Positions 1 through 6,481 of a stretch of DNA of 7,574 nt are shown one piece after another. Location: positions 1 to 7,574 of the forward strand of contig JAENXP010000089.1 in the NCBI GenBank assembly GCA_016649475.1, given 5' to 3'. The stretch is from Burkholderiales bacterium (lineage in GTDB: Bacteria > Pseudomonadota > Gammaproteobacteria > Burkholderiales > SG8-39). Both the position numbers and the translations under genes were made by a program. The notes under the pieces are model-generated. The model saw only the letters and a program-made list of their open reading frames with translations. It did not search any database and had not been told where the DNA came from. Every line of letters starts with the position of its first letter. The stretch's first letter is position 1.

Positions 1-856
1 GCGGATCGATCTCTAGCGCGCGCTCGACCTCGCCCTGCTCGCGGTAGGCTGCCGCATCCACCGAAACGTGGCCTTTCACGCGGTAGGTGAGGGCGTGCAG
101 GAATTGCGGACCGGCGCCCGAGCGGACGCGCCTGGCCAGTTCGCGCGCCGCAGCGTCCACCGCCAGCACATCGTTGCCGTCGACGGTCTGGGCCGCAAGG
201 CCGATGCCGCGCGCGCGTTCGGCCGCGCCATCGCCTGCGGTCATGGCATCGGTTGCGGTTGTCGCCGAATAGCGGTTGTCCTCGCATACGAACAGCAGCG
301 GCAGCTCGAAAATCTTCGCCCAGTTGAGCCCTTCGAGAAACGGCCCGCGGTTGATCGCACCGTCGCCGAAAAAGCAGGCGACGATAGCATCACTGCCGCG
401 GATTTTCGCCGAATGCGCCGCGCCTACTGCGATGGGAATGCCGGCTGCGACCACCCCGTTGGCACCGAGCATGCCGACGGCGAAATCGGCGATGTGCATC
501 GAGCCGCCCTTGCCCTTGTTGGTGCCGGCTGATCGTCCGAGAAGCTCGCACATCATCGCGGTGGTATCCGCGCCCTTGGCCAGCGTATGGCCGTGGCCGC
601 GGTGGGTCGAAGTCAGGTAGTCACCGTGGGCAAGGTTTGCGCATACGCCGGCTGCGACTGCTTCCTGGCCGGTAGAAAGATGCAGCGGCCCGCGCACCAG
701 CGCAGCCGCGTCGGTCGTCGCGCCGAACGCCGCGACACTACCCCGGCTTGCTTCTTCCGCCGCGTTCTCGAACGCGCGGATGCGCGCCATGGTGCGGTAC
801 AGTTGGAGCAGTTGGTCCGCGGGCGACGCGTTTGCGGCGGGGATATCGGCGGGCAA
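1..856 (-). CDS. TPP-dependent dehydrogenase E1 component, alpha subunit (partial, C-terminus beyond left edge)
   Basis: This is the alpha subunit of a thiamine-pyrophosphate 2-oxo acid or acetoin dehydrogenase E1, which decarboxylates or cleaves the substrate and passes the acyl group to E2 lipoate. About 285 codons are visible; the usual length is about 320-330, so only a short C-terminal piece is missing. Visible motifs, numbered from the TTG start: GQEAVAAG (63-70), STHRGHGH (83-90), KGGSMH (131-136), and the TPP motif beginning FFGDGA (GDG at 164-166) and closing at CEDN (Asn194), followed by the YRVKGH region. An insertion of roughly 11 residues precedes the GQEA motif compared with AcoA-type proteins as I remember them. 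The start is uncertain. TTG at 856 has GGAG 6 nt upstream. GTG at 904 would add 16 residues but has no clear ribosome site. The gene follows the methyltransferase closely and is probably cotranscribed; E1 beta and E2 would be expected beyond the left edge. The substrate cannot be assigned. Confidence 0.93.
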   Translation of the reverse strand, partial: MPADIPAANASPADQLLQLYRTMARIRAFENAAEEASRGSVAAFGATTDAAALVRGPLHLSTGQEAVAAGVCANLAHGDYLTSTHRGHGHTLAKGADTTAMMCELLGRSAGTNKGKGGSMHIADFAVGMLGANGVVAAGIPIAVGAAHSAKIRGSDAIVACFFGDGAINRGPFLEGLNWAKIFELPLLFVCEDNRYSATTATDAMTAGDGAAERARGIGLAAQTVDGNDVLAVDAAARELARRVRSGAGPQFLHALTYRVKGHVSVDAAAYREQGEVERALEIDP

Positions 857-913
857 GGCGGGCTCCGGAAATGACCGATCAGTGCAATTGTTCGTATCAG
901 GCACAGCGGCCGG

Positions 914-1684
914 TCAGGCGTCGGCAAACTCCTGCATGACCTCGGGTGAAATATCAGACTCCTTTTTGCCTACGAGCGCGTAATAGAACAGCGGCTGTCC
1001 TTCGATGGAAATACGATGCCGGTATCTCTCCAGGTGATGAACTTCAAGGGTGTCGGTCGTCAGCAGGTGCTTGGTCAGACGCGAGAATCCGGATACATCG
1101 CTTTCCTGCAGAAAAGTGTCCTTGATATTAAAAGCCACCCAGCCTCCCGGCTGAACGAAATTGAATGCCGTGGCGAAAGCCCTGGTTGGAATATCTCCAA
1201 ACCCTAGCGCCGCGACGCATGTCAGACAGTCGATTTGCCAATCGCGAAGTTCCTGCTCGGTTTCAGGGTCCAGATTGCAAAAGTCGGCCACATAGTATGC
1301 GTCGTATGCTCCCGGCCTGTCGCGTTCGCACGCCAGATACGCTTCCCTGGATATGTCGACACCGATTACCCGGGCCACCTGCAGGATTTCGCCGACCATA
1401 CCATTGCCGGCCCCGAGGTCGAGAACCCGAAGCTCGCTCAATTCCGCGCGGCTGGATTTCAGCACTTTGCCCAGAACGTCGGCAATCAACTGCGGGGAAA
1501 CACACTTCAGCCGCTCATAGAAAAGCTGCTCGTACAGGCCGGGGCGGTTGTAGAGCTCGCCATAATCATGAAAGCGCAGCTTGGATTCCTTGCCCCCCTC
1601 CTTCAGATAAAAATAGGCTTCATCCTGTCCGAGCGGCCTAGGCTCGGGTGCAGGGAACCTGATGCTGTATCGAGTGGTATTCAT
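914..1684 (-). CDS. class I SAM-dependent methyltransferase, substrate unknown
   Basis: A 256-residue protein with a Rossmann-type SAM-binding core. Motif I is VLDLGAGNGMVGE (residues 87-99), the acidic strand after it is VIGVDIS (106-112), the motif II region is IDCLTCVAALGFGD (151-164), and PGGWVAFNIKD (179-189) is the usual post-motif strand. The N-terminal 80 residues, containing FHDYGELY and LYEQLFYERLKC, form a helical cap that probably sets substrate specificity. No signal peptide or membrane segment is visible, so it should be cytoplasmic. ATG at 1684 is supported by GGAGG 4 nt upstream. It is followed by the E1 alpha gene, and its TGA stop is in frame with that gene with no other stop between. 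Methyl transfer to a small molecule or a protein are both possible. The family assignment is firm; the role is unknown. Confidence 0.93.
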   Translation of the reverse strand: MNTTRYSIRFPAPEPRPLGQDEAYFYLKEGGKESKLRFHDYGELYNRPGLYEQLFYERLKCVSPQLIADVLGKVLKSSRAELSELRVLDLGAGNGMVGEILQVARVIGVDISREAYLACERDRPGAYDAYYVADFCNLDPETEQELRDWQIDCLTCVAALGFGDIPTRAFATAFNFVQPGGWVAFNIKDTFLQESDVSGFSRLTKHLLTTDTLEVHHLERYRHRISIEGQPLFYYALVGKKESDISPEVMQEFADA

Positions 1685-1726
1685 TTGGCCTCCATGGAGA
1701 TAAACCGACAGAACCTGAATTGTTAT

Positions 1727-1831
1727 TTAGTTTGAGTGTCTGCTCCGCCGCTGACGCGCGAATTTCGCGGCGCACTCGGAGCAGAACGGATTCTCGGGTC
1801 GCGCTAAGTAGTGGAGACTCCACTCGCGCAT
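1727..1831 (-). CDS. possible 34-residue small protein with a CxxC pair
   Basis: A short ATG-to-TAA frame whose product contains YLARPENPFCSEC followed by a basic tail (FARQRRSRHSN). The two cysteines (17 and 20) are spaced like half of a zinc site, and the tail is rich in Arg. The same frame stays open upstream to an ATG at 1903, which would give 58 residues with three more cysteines. Against it: there is no Shine-Dalgarno sequence before either ATG, the ORF is short, and a nested inverted repeat lies inside it. I do not recognise a family. It could be a real small zinc-binding peptide, a relic of a gene, or chance. Confidence 0.25.
   Translation of the reverse strand: MREWSLHYLARPENPFCSECAAKFARQRRSRHSN
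1741..1783. repeat. nested inverted repeat (43 nt)
   Basis: The outer arms are TGCTCCG (1741-1747) and CGGAGCA (1777-1783), exact complements. A second exact pair sits at the centre: CGCGAA (1757-1762) and TTCGCG (1764-1769) around a single T. An RNA from either strand could form an outer 7-bp and an inner hairpin stem. It lies about 57 nt upstream of the methyltransferase start codon on the minus strand, in what would be its 5' leader or promoter. There is no T-tract, so a plain terminator is unlikely. An operator or leader structure is possible. Confidence 0.5.
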
Positions 1832-2010
1832 ATCCAAAATCTGCGATGACCGACATTTTAACTTAGATGCAGTGCAGCAAAACCACAATATCACCGCCCG
1901 CATGGCTGCAGGCCAGGGCTTGCTATTAGCTTCAGCTTCGCGGCCTCGCGCAATCAGATGGCGCCGAGTTGGCCGCGGTCCTGCAAGCCGCGGACATTGC
2001 CGCTCCGCGC

Positions 2011-2022
2011 GTAGCGCGCTAC
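2011..2022. repeat. 12-bp perfect palindrome over the hydrolase stop codon
   Basis: GTAGCGCGCTAC is a perfect palindrome covering the TAG stop (2019-2021) of the alpha/beta hydrolase gene. With CCGCGG repeats about 20-40 nt further on, it makes the 3' end of that transcript structured. No U-run follows, so it is not called a terminator. It may only protect the 3' end or be chance in GC-rich DNA. Confidence 0.4.
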
Positions 2023-2768
2023 CTGAAGCTATCCAGAAAATCCTTCACCGCCTTCACCATATCGTCCTCGTGGCCAGCGAAAAAATGATTGGTGCCGGGA
2101 ATCATGATCTGCTTCGAAGCCGCGTTTCCCGCGAGCGCGGCCTTGCGCTTTGTTGCGCCCGCGAGCACCTGCGGCAAGTCGTTGGCGCCGTAGAGGTCGA
2201 GCACCGGCGTCCTGACCCCTTCATAGGTGTCGGTAGCATCGGGATCGCCGGGCAGGGCGGCCATGCCGAGCGCAGCCCAGGCATTGATTCCGGCCGGGTT
2301 GCCGGCCATGTAAGCGCGAGCCATGCGCGAGCCCATGCTGTGAGAAACCAGGGCCATGCGCTTGTAGCCTTTGTCCTGCAAAAATGCGAGAGCAAGCTGC
2401 AGGCGCTCCACCGCCTCGGGGAAGGTCGCGAGGTACGCCTCAGGCCTGGCGTCGGCCGCAAGCACCGGCATCTGTATCGACAACGTGGCGTAGCCGTAGT
2501 CAGGCAGGCGCTGGCGCAGGGTGCCGATCATGCCCCAGTCGGGATGGATGCCGATGCCGTGCACTACGATCACACCCATGCTTGCATTCGCGGCCTCGGT
2601 GTAGATGCCGAGAAATTTGTGGCCGTTGCTTTGCACCAGGTATGCCGGGTCGCCGACCACGATCCCCGGCGCGACTTCGCTTTCCCACCTTTTCTCGCGG
2701 GCGTAATCGGGCGCCGCGAGAGCCGAAATCGACAGGAGCAGCAAAGCAACGATCAAGTAGTAGCGCAT
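2019..2768 (-). CDS. exported alpha/beta hydrolase, DUF3530-like
   Basis: A 249-residue serine-hydrolase-fold protein. Residues 1-19 form a signal peptide (MRYYL, then a Leu/Ile/Val core, then ALAA), so the mature enzyme should be periplasmic. Visible fold marks are VVHGIG (69-73, oxyanion side), the LRQRLPDYGYATLSIQMP stretch typical of DUF3530-like proteins, the nucleophile elbow SHSMG (Ser144), Asp197 in LDLYGAND and His228 in GTNHFF, giving a plausible Ser-Asp-His triad. The elbow begins with Ser rather than the classic Gly (SxSxG). The start at 2768 was chosen because it gives a proper signal peptide and has a GGGGGG run 7 nt upstream; a longer frame to 2831 would bury the signal. It starts 4 nt after the stop of the CoA-hydrolase/transferase gene, so the two are probably translationally coupled. 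The substrate is unknown; esters or peptidase-like activity are possible. Confidence 0.88.
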   Translation of the reverse strand: MRYYLIVALLLLSISALAAPDYAREKRWESEVAPGIVVGDPAYLVQSNGHKFLGIYTEAANASMGVIVVHGIGIHPDWGMIGTLRQRLPDYGYATLSIQMPVLAADARPEAYLATFPEAVERLQLALAFLQDKGYKRMALVSHSMGSRMARAYMAGNPAGINAWAALGMAALPGDPDATDTYEGVRTPVLDLYGANDLPQVLAGATKRKAALAGNAASKQIMIPGTNHFFAGHEDDMVKAVKDFLDSFR

Positions 2769-2772
2769 ATCG

Positions 2773-4032
2773 TCACCCCCCTTTGCTGCGGCTGTCGCGC
2801 TCCAGCTGTTCGCGCTGGTCCGGGTGTGCAATGGCGAGCATTTTGCGCGCGCGCTCGGGCAGGCTGGCGCCGCGCAGGTCAGCCACTCCGTATTCAGTGA
2901 TGATGATGCCCGCGTCGCTCCTGGGCGTGCTTACCGGGCCGTTCAGCTTGGCGACGATGCGGCTGTGCCTGCCGGCGGTGGAGGGCAGGGCGACGATGGG
3001 CAGGCCGCCTTTGGAGCTTTGCGCGGCGCGCAGGAAGTCGACCGCGCCGCCGACGGCACCCACATACACCCCGGCTGCGACCTCGGCGTTGATCTGGCCG
3101 GAGAGATCGACTTCCACCGCAGAATTGAGTGCGGTAAAGCGCTCGATTTGCGCCAGCACGCCGGCACCGTGCGTGTAGTCAGACGAGCGAAACTGCAGTT
3201 GCGGATTGCGGCGGGCAAAATCGTGCAGCCGCCTGCTGCCGAACATGATGCCGGCTACGCTGACGCCGCGGTCTATGCTCTTTCTGGCGTTGGTGATCAC
3301 GCCCGCCTGCATCAGCGCCGCGACCTGATCGCCGATGGCGCCCGAGTGCACGCCCAGGTCCCGCCGGTCGGCGAGTTGGGCGAGTATGACTTCAGGCAGG
3401 ACGCCCAGGCCGAATTGCAGCGTGGCGCCGTCCTCGATCAATGCCGCGGCATGGCGCGCGACCGCCAACTCCGCTGCCCCCGCTTGTGGGTGGACGAGCT
3501 CGAGCGGGTCGCGGGCGGTGCGCACGATGTAATCGAGATCCGCTTCGAGGACCGGGCGTTCGCCGCAAGTCCAGGGCGCGCGTTGGTTGACTTCGGCGAT
3601 GACGACGCGCGCGGCTTCCAGGGCCGGGATCAGGTACTCGTGCGCGATCGACAGGCTGTATTCGCCGCGCTCGTTCGCCGGGGCGAGTTGCAGCAGCAAC
3701 ACATCCACTTTCAGGCGTCCGCTGGCAATCAGGCCGCCCAGGTGCGAGTAGTGGCAGGGCAGGATCGCCAGCCTGTCCGCCTTGGCGAGCACGCGGTTGC
3801 CGCCGGTGCCGGCGTAGCCGGAAAAGCCTATGCAGTCGGCGTGCTCCGCTCTCAGGGTGTCGGAGTAGGTGACGCCGAGAAAAACGTTGAATTTCCCGAT
3901 GGCATGGCGCTGCGCCATCAGCGCCTGGGTGAGCGGCAGCGGTTCGGCGTTTGCCTGACCCCACATGACGCTGTCGCCGCGGCGAACGATGGCGCTCAGG
4001 TCCAGCGCGTTCGGTTCGAGTTCTTTGGCCAA
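2773..4032 (-). CDS. acetyl-CoA hydrolase/transferase family protein (4-hydroxybutyrate CoA-transferase-like) lacking the usual catalytic Glu
   Basis: A 419-residue homologue of the Cat/AbfT/acetyl-CoA hydrolase family, which normally moves CoA between acids through a glutamyl-CoA intermediate. Family landmarks are visible: VIAEVNQRAPW (144-154), LQFGLGVLPEV (205-215), LGVHSGAIGD (226-235), VTPL-type core replaced by VVEVDLSGQINAE-like strand (VEVDLSGQINAE, 306-317), GGAVDFLRAA (328-337) and ITEYGVADLRG (378-388). In the family the fourth of these blocks reads roughly GxHSE, where Glu is the nucleophile; here residue 231 is Gly (codon GGC at 3340-3342), so ordinary CoA-transferase chemistry is doubtful. 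The start is TTG at 4032, giving the expected family N-terminus (LDLSAIVRRGD); the ribosome site is weak (GAGAAG). It is upstream of, and 4 nt from, the exported hydrolase gene, and divergent from the MaoC-like gene. Family assignment is firm; activity is open. Confidence 0.9.
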   Translation of the reverse strand: MAKELEPNALDLSAIVRRGDSVMWGQANAEPLPLTQALMAQRHAIGKFNVFLGVTYSDTLRAEHADCIGFSGYAGTGGNRVLAKADRLAILPCHYSHLGGLIASGRLKVDVLLLQLAPANERGEYSLSIAHEYLIPALEAARVVIAEVNQRAPWTCGERPVLEADLDYIVRTARDPLELVHPQAGAAELAVARHAAALIEDGATLQFGLGVLPEVILAQLADRRDLGVHSGAIGDQVAALMQAGVITNARKSIDRGVSVAGIMFGSRRLHDFARRNPQLQFRSSDYTHGAGVLAQIERFTALNSAVEVDLSGQINAEVAAGVYVGAVGGAVDFLRAAQSSKGGLPIVALPSTAGRHSRIVAKLNGPVSTPRSDAGIIITEYGVADLRGASLPERARKMLAIAHPDQREQLERDSRSKGG

Positions 4033-4124
4033 GTTTCTTCTCAGGATCGAAAAAATGTTTGCGCCCGATTCACAGGCGGCGCATCGGAGCGTAACATCGA
4101 GCCGTCTAAAATTGGAAGGCGCAC
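4033..4124. promoter_or_regulatory. divergent intergenic region (likely two promoters)
   Basis: This 92-nt gap separates the TTG start of the CoA-hydrolase/transferase-like gene (minus) from the ATG of the MaoC-like gene (plus), so both promoters should lie here or extend into the genes. No clear sigma70 pair was found. An imperfect direct repeat, CATCGGAGC (4082-4090) and CATCGAGC (4095-4102), 13 nt apart, could be a regulator site but is short. The ribosome site of the plus gene, GGAAGG, is at 4114-4119. Confidence 0.4.
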
Positions 4125-4589
4125 ATGGAAAAAGACATGAAATTGCTGGGTATGGGCCCGTTCTGGGACGATCTCTCGGTCGGAGACCGTTTCCGTACCG
4201 CGGGGCGCACGCTCACCGAAACCGATCTGGTGAACTTCGTCAATCTGTCCTGGCTGACGGAGGAATTGTTTACCAATACCGAGGAGCGCAAGGGCATGGC
4301 GATCACCGGCCGGGTGGTGCCCGCAGCGCTGGTCTATGCCTGTGCCGAAGGCCTGCTGCTGCCGATGATACAAGGCACCGGACTGGCGTTTCTCAACGCC
4401 ACGCTGGACGTCAAGGGACCGACTTTCGTCGGCGACACCATCCATGTCGAGTGCAGCGTAAGTGAAGTGCGCGCGACTTCCAAGGCAAATCGCGGGCTGG
4501 TGCGCACTCTGAACCAGGTGATCAACCAGAGGGGCGAAACTGTGCTTGCCTATAACCCGCTGCGCATGATGAAGGGCCGCGACAGCTGA
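4125..4589 (+). CDS. MaoC-like hotdog-fold protein, probably not a canonical hydratase
   Basis: A 154-residue single hotdog domain of the MaoC/(R)-enoyl-CoA hydratase superfamily. Evidence: TETDLVNFVNL (31-41) on the hot-dog entry, ITGRVVPAALVYACAEGLL (60-78) as the central helix, LDVKGPTFVGDTIHV (94-108, the usual PV..GDT strand) and NQRGETVLAYNPLRM (134-148). In hydratases the segment after the first helix reads about GDxNPxHxD, giving the catalytic Asp and His. Here it reads LSWLTEELFTN (41-51), so Leu44 and Phe49 stand at those places by my hand alignment. It may bind acyl-CoA without hydrating it, act as a thioesterase, or use other residues. ATG at 4125 is supported by GGAAGG 5 nt upstream; ATG at 4137 is the alternative. 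It is the only plus-strand gene, divergent from the CoA-hydrolase/transferase-like gene and convergent with the AI-2E gene. Confidence 0.88.
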   Translation: MEKDMKLLGMGPFWDDLSVGDRFRTAGRTLTETDLVNFVNLSWLTEELFTNTEERKGMAITGRVVPAALVYACAEGLLLPMIQGTGLAFLNATLDVKGPTFVGDTIHVECSVSEVRATSKANRGLVRTLNQVINQRGETVLAYNPLRMMKGRDS

Positions 4590-4614
4590 ATCGGGCATCG
4601 CTGGCAGGAGCACG

Positions 4615-4645
4615 GCCGCCGCTTCCGGCTCAGGCCGCGGGCGGC
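4615..4645. other. weak GC hairpin in the convergent gap
   Basis: GCCGCC (4615-4620) can pair with GGCGGC (4640-4645), enclosing a small CGGC-TCAG-GCCG hairpin (4626-4637) that covers the TGA stop of the AI-2E gene (4630-4632). It is between convergent genes, where a shared terminator would be expected, but neither strand has a T-tract after it. It could be a Rho-dependent end or only GC-rich chance. Confidence 0.2.
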
Positions 4646-5715
4646 GCCTCAACCTGGTCCGGCGTCTTGAATTCCAGCCACTCGCGCCATACCGCCAGCA
4701 GCACTGCGACGATTACCGGTCCGATGAACATGCCGATCAGGCCGAAGGATGCGAGGCCGCCGATCACGCCGAACATCACCAGCAGAAAGGGAATCTGCGT
4801 GGCGCTGCTGATGACCAGGGGCCGGATCAGGTTGTCGACCGAACTCACCACCAGCGTGCCCCACAACAGCAGGCCTATGCCTTCGAGCGTATTGCCGTTG
4901 AACAACAGCCACGCGCCGAGCGAGCCCCAGACGAAGGGCGTGCCGAAAGGCATCAGCGCGACCAGCGCGGTAAACGCGCCGAACAGCGCCGGTGCCCGCA
5001 CGCCGGCGAACCAGTAACCTATGCCGGCAAGAAAGCCCTGGGCCAATGCGGTCAGGACCAGGCCGTAGAGAACCGCCGTGGTGGTGTTGCCGATTGCCAC
5101 GATGTAGCCGTCGATGCGGCTGCCGAGAAAGCGCCGCAATACCCTGCGTACCTGGTCGAGCAGACTTTCTCCGTCGCGATACACGAAAAAGACGGTGAGC
5201 AGGGCAAAACCCAGCTTGACCGCGTTGCGTCCCACCCCACCGACCAGGTTTCCCAACTCACCCTGCCATTGCCGGGCCCAATCCGTGAGTTGGGCACGCA
5301 GCGCGGCCGGATCGGTGGTGATCTGGTTGAGGAAATCCTGCAGCCGCTCGCCTATCCAGGGCAGGTGCAGAACGAAATCCGGCAGTCGGTGCGGCCCGTC
5401 GGCCATATAGGTCGATATCGTCTGATAGGCGACGACGAACTCGCGCTGCATCAGGGCGATGAGTCCCAGGAGCGGCAGCACGAAGGCAGTCGTCAGCAAC
5501 AAGGTCATCACCAGCGCACTGGACAGGGCATGGTCGCGCATCAGACGGCGCAGCCATGCATAGGCGGGCCAGGTGACATAGGCGAGGATGGCGGCCCAAA
5601 TCGCCGGCGCGATAAACCAGCCCAGGACCAGATAACCGAGGATGAACAGGGCACCCAAAAGCAGCGCCAGAATGATGCGGCGAGTGACCGTGGGCGTCTG
5701 ACTTTCAGCTACCAT
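4630..5715 (-). CDS. AI-2E family transporter (PerM/UPF0118 membrane protein)
   Basis: A 361-residue inner-membrane protein of the AI-2E/PerM family, whose members are variously linked to signal or solute export or Na+/H+ exchange. Hydrophobic segments are at about 13-35, 37-50, 64-89, 158-178, 205-235, 242-258, 262-290, and 308-345. The soluble loop between segments 3 and 4 (about 95-155) is typical of the family. Signatures: PFGTP (256-260), SSVDNLIRPLVIS (291-303) and FGLIGMFIGPVIVAVLLAVWREW (324-346). Length and order match a complete protein. The ATG at 5715 has no good ribosome site, so start efficiency or the exact start is uncertain. It lies 37 nt after the CoA-transferase beta subunit on the same strand and could be the last gene of that operon, or have its own promoter. 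The real substrate cannot be read from the sequence. Confidence 0.93.
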   Translation of the reverse strand: MVAESQTPTVTRRIILALLLGALFILGYLVLGWFIAPAIWAAILAYVTWPAYAWLRRLMRDHALSSALVMTLLLTTAFVLPLLGLIALMQREFVVAYQTISTYMADGPHRLPDFVLHLPWIGERLQDFLNQITTDPAALRAQLTDWARQWQGELGNLVGGVGRNAVKLGFALLTVFFVYRDGESLLDQVRRVLRRFLGSRIDGYIVAIGNTTTAVLYGLVLTALAQGFLAGIGYWFAGVRAPALFGAFTALVALMPFGTPFVWGSLGAWLLFNGNTLEGIGLLLWGTLVVSSVDNLIRPLVISSATQIPFLLVMFGVIGGLASFGLIGMFIGPVIVAVLLAVWREWLEFKTPDQVEAPPAA

Positions 5716-5752
5716 AGAATCGCGATTGCGCAGGTGTACTCATGGTTTCGGC

Positions 5753-6481
5753 TCAGTTGGCGAAAGTCGAAGCAAAGCGCGGATAGGTTTCGGCGATTTC
5801 ACCGCGTATCCGGCCGCGTATCAGCGCCAGGATTCCGGGTTCAGGCTCGGCCGTGTAAGGCACCTGCGCCGGACAATCGAATTCGAATCCGGTCTGGTCG
5901 CGGATTTCCTCGAGGCTGTGCCCGGGGTGCACGCTTTCCAGGCGGAAGCGGTGTTGCTGCCTGTCGAAGGAAAACCAGGCGAGCCCGGTGAGCAATCCGT
6001 AAGGACCGCCAGGCCGATAGACCCCGGGTGCACTCACGCCGGGTGAACTTATGAAGTCCACCCTGGGCACCAGCACCCGCCGCGTATGCTCCTCGCGAAA
6101 CAGGATCACCTTGGGAACCAGGTAGTAGAGATAGGCCGAGCCGAAGGATCCGGGCCAGCGCACTTCGTTCGCAGGATAGCTGCCGGTGCCGACGAGATTG
6201 ATGTTGCCCCGGCCGTCGATCTGTCCACCGCCTAGGAAAAACGCGTCGACGCGGCCCTGTGCCGCCATGTCGAAGGTTTCGACACCGCCGTTGGTAAAAG
6301 CGTTGTAGCGGTTGGAGCCGAGGATGGTCACACGCATCGCACCTTTGGTCAGCTCCCGCCGCAGCAGTGCGGCCGCGCCGGGGATGGGAGAGGAGGCGCC
6401 GACGATGACGTGGCGGCAACCCTCCAGCAGATGCGCGATCACGGAGACCAGCAGCTCGGCGCGGCTGTAGCCAGGCTTCAT
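5753..6481 (-). CDS. CoA-transferase beta subunit, GctB/IpdB-like
   Basis: A 242-residue homologue of the beta subunit of class I CoA-transferases (glutaconate CoA-transferase B, IpdB). Shared blocks are GGGQIDGRGNINLVGTG (83-99), matching the GGAQID.YGN.N block of GctB, then the VLVPRVDFISSPGV stretch (136-149), and a C-terminal SVHPGHSLEEIRDQTGFEF block (187-205) like the HPG...VRD.T.FE of IpdB. The region where GctB carries its catalytic Glu54 reads VTILGSNRYN (50-59) with no Glu, as in IpdB, which is a hydrolase rather than a transferase. ATG at 6481 overlaps the alpha-subunit stop by 4 nt (ATGA), so the two are translationally coupled and should form a heteromeric enzyme. Such genes are often labelled CoA synthetase; that is less likely here. 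The subunit type is firm; the substrate is unknown. Confidence 0.9.
   Translation of the reverse strand: MKPGYSRAELLVSVIAHLLEGCRHVIVGASSPIPGAAALLRRELTKGAMRVTILGSNRYNAFTNGGVETFDMAAQGRVDAFFLGGGQIDGRGNINLVGTGSYPANEVRWPGSFGSAYLYYLVPKVILFREEHTRRVLVPRVDFISSPGVSAPGVYRPGGPYGLLTGLAWFSFDRQQHRFRLESVHPGHSLEEIRDQTGFEFDCPAQVPYTAEPEPGILALIRGRIRGEIAETYPRFASTFAN

Larger units (their letters stand above)
1685..2018. other. 334-nt intergenic interval between the alpha/beta hydrolase and methyltransferase genes
   Basis: No confident gene lies here. The interval presumably carries the promoter of the methyltransferase-E1 alpha unit, but no convincing -35/-10 pair was found. The best -10 look-alike on the minus strand is TAAAAT near 1855-1860, with no well-spaced -35. 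The interval contains a 43-nt nested inverted repeat (1741-1783), a CCGCGG pair separated by 9 nt (1973-1978 and 1988-1993), a 12-bp palindrome overlapping the end of the hydrolase gene, and a possible minus-strand small ORF (1727-1831). Two AT-richer patches (about 1700-1735 and 1850-1890) stand out from the GC-rich surroundings. None of the inverted repeats is followed by a T-tract, so no intrinsic terminator is called. Confidence 0.6.

Noticed and set aside
1638..1856. 72-codon minus-strand frame in the intergenic gap
   Set aside because: It overlaps the start of the methyltransferase in another frame, has no ribosome site, and its product shows no recognisable motif.
1973..1993. CCGCGG hairpin as an intrinsic terminator of the hydrolase gene
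   Set aside because: 6-bp stem with 9-nt loop but no T-tract on either strand; CCGCGG is self-complementary and frequent in GC-rich DNA.
1872..2900. 342-codon plus-strand open frame opposite the exported hydrolase
   Set aside because: Antisense shadow of a gene with a signal peptide and catalytic triad; product is His/Arg/Ala-rich without recognisable domain.
4107..4112. TAAAAT as a -10 box for the MaoC-like gene
   Set aside because: Transcription from it would start at or after the ribosome site GGAAGG, removing it; no -35 partner is visible.
2824..4140. 438-codon plus-strand open frame opposite the CoA-hydrolase/transferase-like gene
   Set aside because: It is antisense to a clear family member and its product is low-complexity Ala/Arg/Gly/Val-rich without any motif; long antisense frames are common in GC-rich genes.
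5705..5743. 12-residue minus-strand ORF overlapping the AI-2E start, considered as a leader peptide
   Set aside because: Too short, no ribosome site, and no run of regulatory codons; it fits chance.
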